From the NCBI GenBank assembly GCA_038211965.1, contig JBBQVB010000137.1, positions 1 through 6,166 of the forward strand: a stretch of DNA of 6,166 nt. The letters run 5' to 3'. The notes beneath the pieces were generated by a model. The model was not told the DNA's origin and searched no databases. It was given only the letters and a program-made list of their open reading frames with translations. The translations under genes were made by a program, and so were the position numbers. This DNA is from Glacieibacterium sp038211965. GTDB taxonomy: Bacteria > Pseudomonadota > Alphaproteobacteria > Sphingomonadales > Sphingomonadaceae. Positions 5,551-6,166 of the stretch are shown piece by piece (position 1 is the first letter of the stretch; every line of letters begins with the position of its first letter).

Positions 5551-6166
5551 GCGGGTGATAATCGACGACCGCATCCATTTCGACGGCGGGCGTGTGGGGT
5601 GCGCGAACGATCAGGGCGTTGCTGTTCGCCAAGGTCTGCAACATGCCGCTGTCTTGCCGTGTGGCGGGGACGACGACGCCGTCTTCGACAACGGCGCGGA
5701 TATAGTCCTGACGGCCATCGTTGGCAGCGAGCGGCGCGCCGGCACGCGCTTTTGCGACGACCGGAAGCGGCGCGGGATCGCCGCCCATCCGACGCAACAG
5801 CGGCAGGACGAACAGGAAAGCGCAGACGAAAGCCGATACCGGATTGCCCGGCAGGCCGACGATCCGCAAGCTCCCGAGCAAGCCGCTCAGCATCGGCTTG
5901 CCGGGCCTGAGCGCGACCTTCCAGAAGTCGATATCGGCCCCCATGGCGGCCAGCACGGGGAGGACGAGGTCGTGATCGCCGACCGACGCGCCGCCGATGG
6001 TGACCAGCAGGTCGGCGCCGGCGGCCGCGTGCACGGCGCCGTCGAGTGCGTCGCGACGGTCGGGGACGATGCCACCGTCGACGACCTCCGCTCCGGCGCC
6101 CGCCAGCAGCGCGGCGAGCATGACGCCGTTCGACGAGACGATCTGGTCGGCTCCGGGACAGCTTCC
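5525..6166 (-). CDS. moeA: MoeA, molybdopterin molybdenumtransferase, C-terminal part (N-terminus beyond the window)
   Basis: MoeA inserts molybdate into adenylylated molybdopterin in the last step of molybdenum cofactor synthesis, in the cytoplasm. The 213 residues visible run from 'GSCPGADQIVSSNGVML' to 'LDFVPGVA'. They cover most of the molybdopterin-binding domain and the C-terminal beta domain. Family motifs are clear: 'TIGGASVGDHD' (usually TTGGVSVGDYD), 'FWKVALRPGKP' and 'GLPGNPVSAF', then 'QDYIRAVV' and 'QDSGMLQTLANSNALI' in the C-terminal domain. MoeA is normally about 390-410 residues, so about 180-190 are off the right edge; the start cannot be seen. The frame stays open to base 6166. 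lexA follows after 34 bp, and the stop codon TAA lies inside the lexA -10 element. A moeA-lexA neighbourhood is, as I recall, common in sphingomonads. Confidence 0.95.
   Translation of the reverse strand, partial: GSCPGADQIVSSNGVMLAALLAGAGAEVVDGGIVPDRRDALDGAVHAAAGADLLVTIGGASVGDHDLVLPVLAAMGADIDFWKVALRPGKPMLSGLLGSLRIVGLPGNPVSAFVCAFLFVLPLLRRMGGDPAPLPVVAKARAGAPLAANDGRQDYIRAVVEDGVVVPATRQDSGMLQTLANSNALIVRAPHTPAVEMDAVVDYHPLDFVPGVA

Overview
The window looks like chromosome of a GC-rich alphaproteobacterium, most likely a sphingomonad. Three things point there: a LexA of the alphaproteobacterial type with a GTTC-N7-GTTC operator, a large outer-membrane TonB-dependent receptor with an 'EIIVTAQKR' TonB box, and intergenic palindromes with a CCCTCCCT-loop-AGGGAGGG core of a kind I recall from sphingomonad genomes. 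No search was run, so the taxonomic call is inference from sequence style.

All five genes lie on the minus strand, so transcription runs from right to left. In that order they are: the 3' part of moeA (molybdenum cofactor assembly, cut by the right edge); lexA (SOS repressor), 34 bp after it; a TonB-dependent receptor of unknown ligand; a metallo-beta-lactamase/beta-CASP exonuclease of the ligase-associated DNA-damage-response family; and, after a 433-bp gap rich in repeats, a two-repeat TauE/SafE membrane transporter cut by the left edge.

The best-supported regulatory site is the moeA-lexA junction. A sigma70-like promoter for lexA (TTGACT, 17 bp, TAATCG) lies in the last bases of moeA. The moeA stop codon TAA forms part of its -10 element, and a canonical SOS box overlaps the end of that element. 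lexA should therefore be self-repressed and may also receive read-through from moeA.

Two intergenic regions carry related GC-rich palindromes. Between the exonuclease and the TauE/SafE gene there are two 42-bp copies in inverted orientation (40 of 42 bases match) plus a shorter third hairpin. Between the receptor and the exonuclease there is a 9-bp stem with the same CCCCTCCC core. They probably act as terminators or as REP-like elements.

The genes do not form one pathway: cofactor synthesis, SOS control, nutrient uptake, DNA repair and anion export sit side by side. I see no clearly new multigene system. The points most worth checking are the promoter/operator nested in the moeA stop, the exonuclease without its usual ligase neighbour, and the inverted repeat pair.
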